Shown here in pieces: positions 13,746-13,994 of a stretch of DNA of 13,994 bases. A program made the position numbers and the translations under genes. The notes under the pieces were generated by a model. That model saw only the letters and a list, made by a program, of their open reading frames with translations. It made no database searches and was not told where the DNA came from. The stretch comes from Anaerobacillus alkalidiazotrophicus. Its GTDB lineage: Bacteria > Bacillota > Bacilli > Bacillales_H > Anaerobacillaceae. How positions within the stretch are numbered: the first letter of the stretch is position 1; each line of letters begins with the position of its first letter. The DNA is taken from the NCBI RefSeq assembly GCF_001866055.1, contig NZ_MLQS01000025.1, positions 1 to 13,994 of the forward strand, written 5' to 3'.

Positions 13746-13828
13746 CTATGTCAAGGACACTTTGAAAAAAAGGCCTTAAATTTTGATAATTAATATCGTA
13801 TTCTTCCGTTAAGGAGGAGATACGACAA

Positions 13829-13870
13829 AAGAACCAGTAACTCTTCTGCCTCAGAAAGTTACTGGTTCTT
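13829..13870 (-). terminator. Strong intrinsic terminator
   Basis: Perfect 14-bp arms, AAGAACCAGTAACT (13829-13842) and its complement (13857-13870), extended by an inner TTCTG/CAGAA stem. On the minus strand it is followed by TTTTGTC. It probably ends a minus-strand gene entering from the right edge. Confidence 0.75.
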
Positions 13871-13886
13871 AAATTTTATCCGTGTC

Positions 13887-13994
13887 TTAGATGTATTTAT
13901 GAATAGAAGTTTTATAAAGTCTATTGATAGCTTTCAAGTATTTATGTTGGGGGAAGGTGTTCCGTGTTACGTTCAGAGGTATTGTAAACAATTG
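13887..13994 (-). CDS. Possible C-terminal end of an unidentified protein (5' part beyond window)
   Basis: A minus-strand frame is open from the right edge to a TAA at 13887-13889, giving 35 residues ending KTSIHKYI and rich in basic residues. It stops 16 bp before the strong terminator hairpin, which supports a real gene end. If the surrounding DNA is an insertion sequence it would be the transposase C-terminus. A second frame closes further upstream (ending TEHLPPT, stop near 13944), so the choice of frame is uncertain and I do not recognise the product. Confidence 0.25.
   Translation of the reverse strand, partial: QLFTIPLNVTRNTFPQHKYLKAINRLYKTSIHKYI

Larger units (their letters stand above)
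13746..13994. mobile_element. Probable end of an insertion sequence (remainder beyond window)
   Basis: The dehydrogenase homology stops abruptly at 13745 and is followed by CTATGTCAAGGACACTTTG and a run of A, which looks like an insertion-sequence terminal inverted repeat; this resemblance is from memory and the family (IS4-like suspected) is not established. Inside lie a strong hairpin (13829-13870) and the tail of a minus-strand frame (13887-13994). The opposite terminus and target duplication are outside the window. Confidence 0.4.

Overview
The window looks like the chromosome of a low-GC Gram-positive bacterium of the Bacillaceae. The evidence is AT-rich intergenic DNA, strong AGGAG-type ribosome binding sites, Bacillus-style protein families (a MalK/MalR-like two-component pair, a 2HCT transporter, a DASS carrier) and dispersed repeats of a kind I recall from Bacillaceae genomes. 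Species cannot be fixed. Two different carboxylate carriers beside a fumarase and a fumarate reductase suggest a facultative anaerobe that lives on malate, citrate or fumarate; this is inference.

Layout. Positions 1-5519 hold a tight minus-strand operon read right to left: a DASS-family dicarboxylate carrier, class I fumarase alpha and beta subunits, then the flavoprotein and iron-sulfur subunits of a succinate dehydrogenase/fumarate reductase, the last cut by the left window edge. Upstream of it (5520-5965) is a regulatory region with an almost perfect Rex/Fnr-type palindrome and a long imperfect inverted repeat. Positions 5966-8285 encode a response regulator and a sensor kinase of the CitA/DcuS/MalK class, also on the minus strand. 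A 600-bp divergent region with a dispersed palindromic repeat, two perfect 17-nt direct repeats and a cre-like site leads into a plus-strand 2-hydroxycarboxylate transporter (8888-10219). Positions 10220-10875 are non-coding and packed with repeats. Then come a minus-strand iron-type alcohol dehydrogenase and a Cof-type HAD phosphatase, followed by another copy of the dispersed repeat and a 5'-truncated D-2-hydroxyacid dehydrogenase that breaks off at what looks like an insertion-sequence end near 13746.

How it fits together (inference from families and order): extracellular malate or a related acid is sensed by the kinase and imported by the 2HCT and/or DASS carrier; fumarase dehydrates malate to fumarate; the reductase turns fumarate into succinate as an electron sink, and the DASS protein could import substrate or exchange it for succinate. 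The most notable molecular feature is the iron-sulfur subunit, whose third cluster motif has four cysteines instead of the usual three. Together with an A-B gene order lacking a cytochrome b gene upstream, this points to a non-classical, possibly SdhE-type enzyme whose membrane-linking subunit should lie just beyond the left edge.
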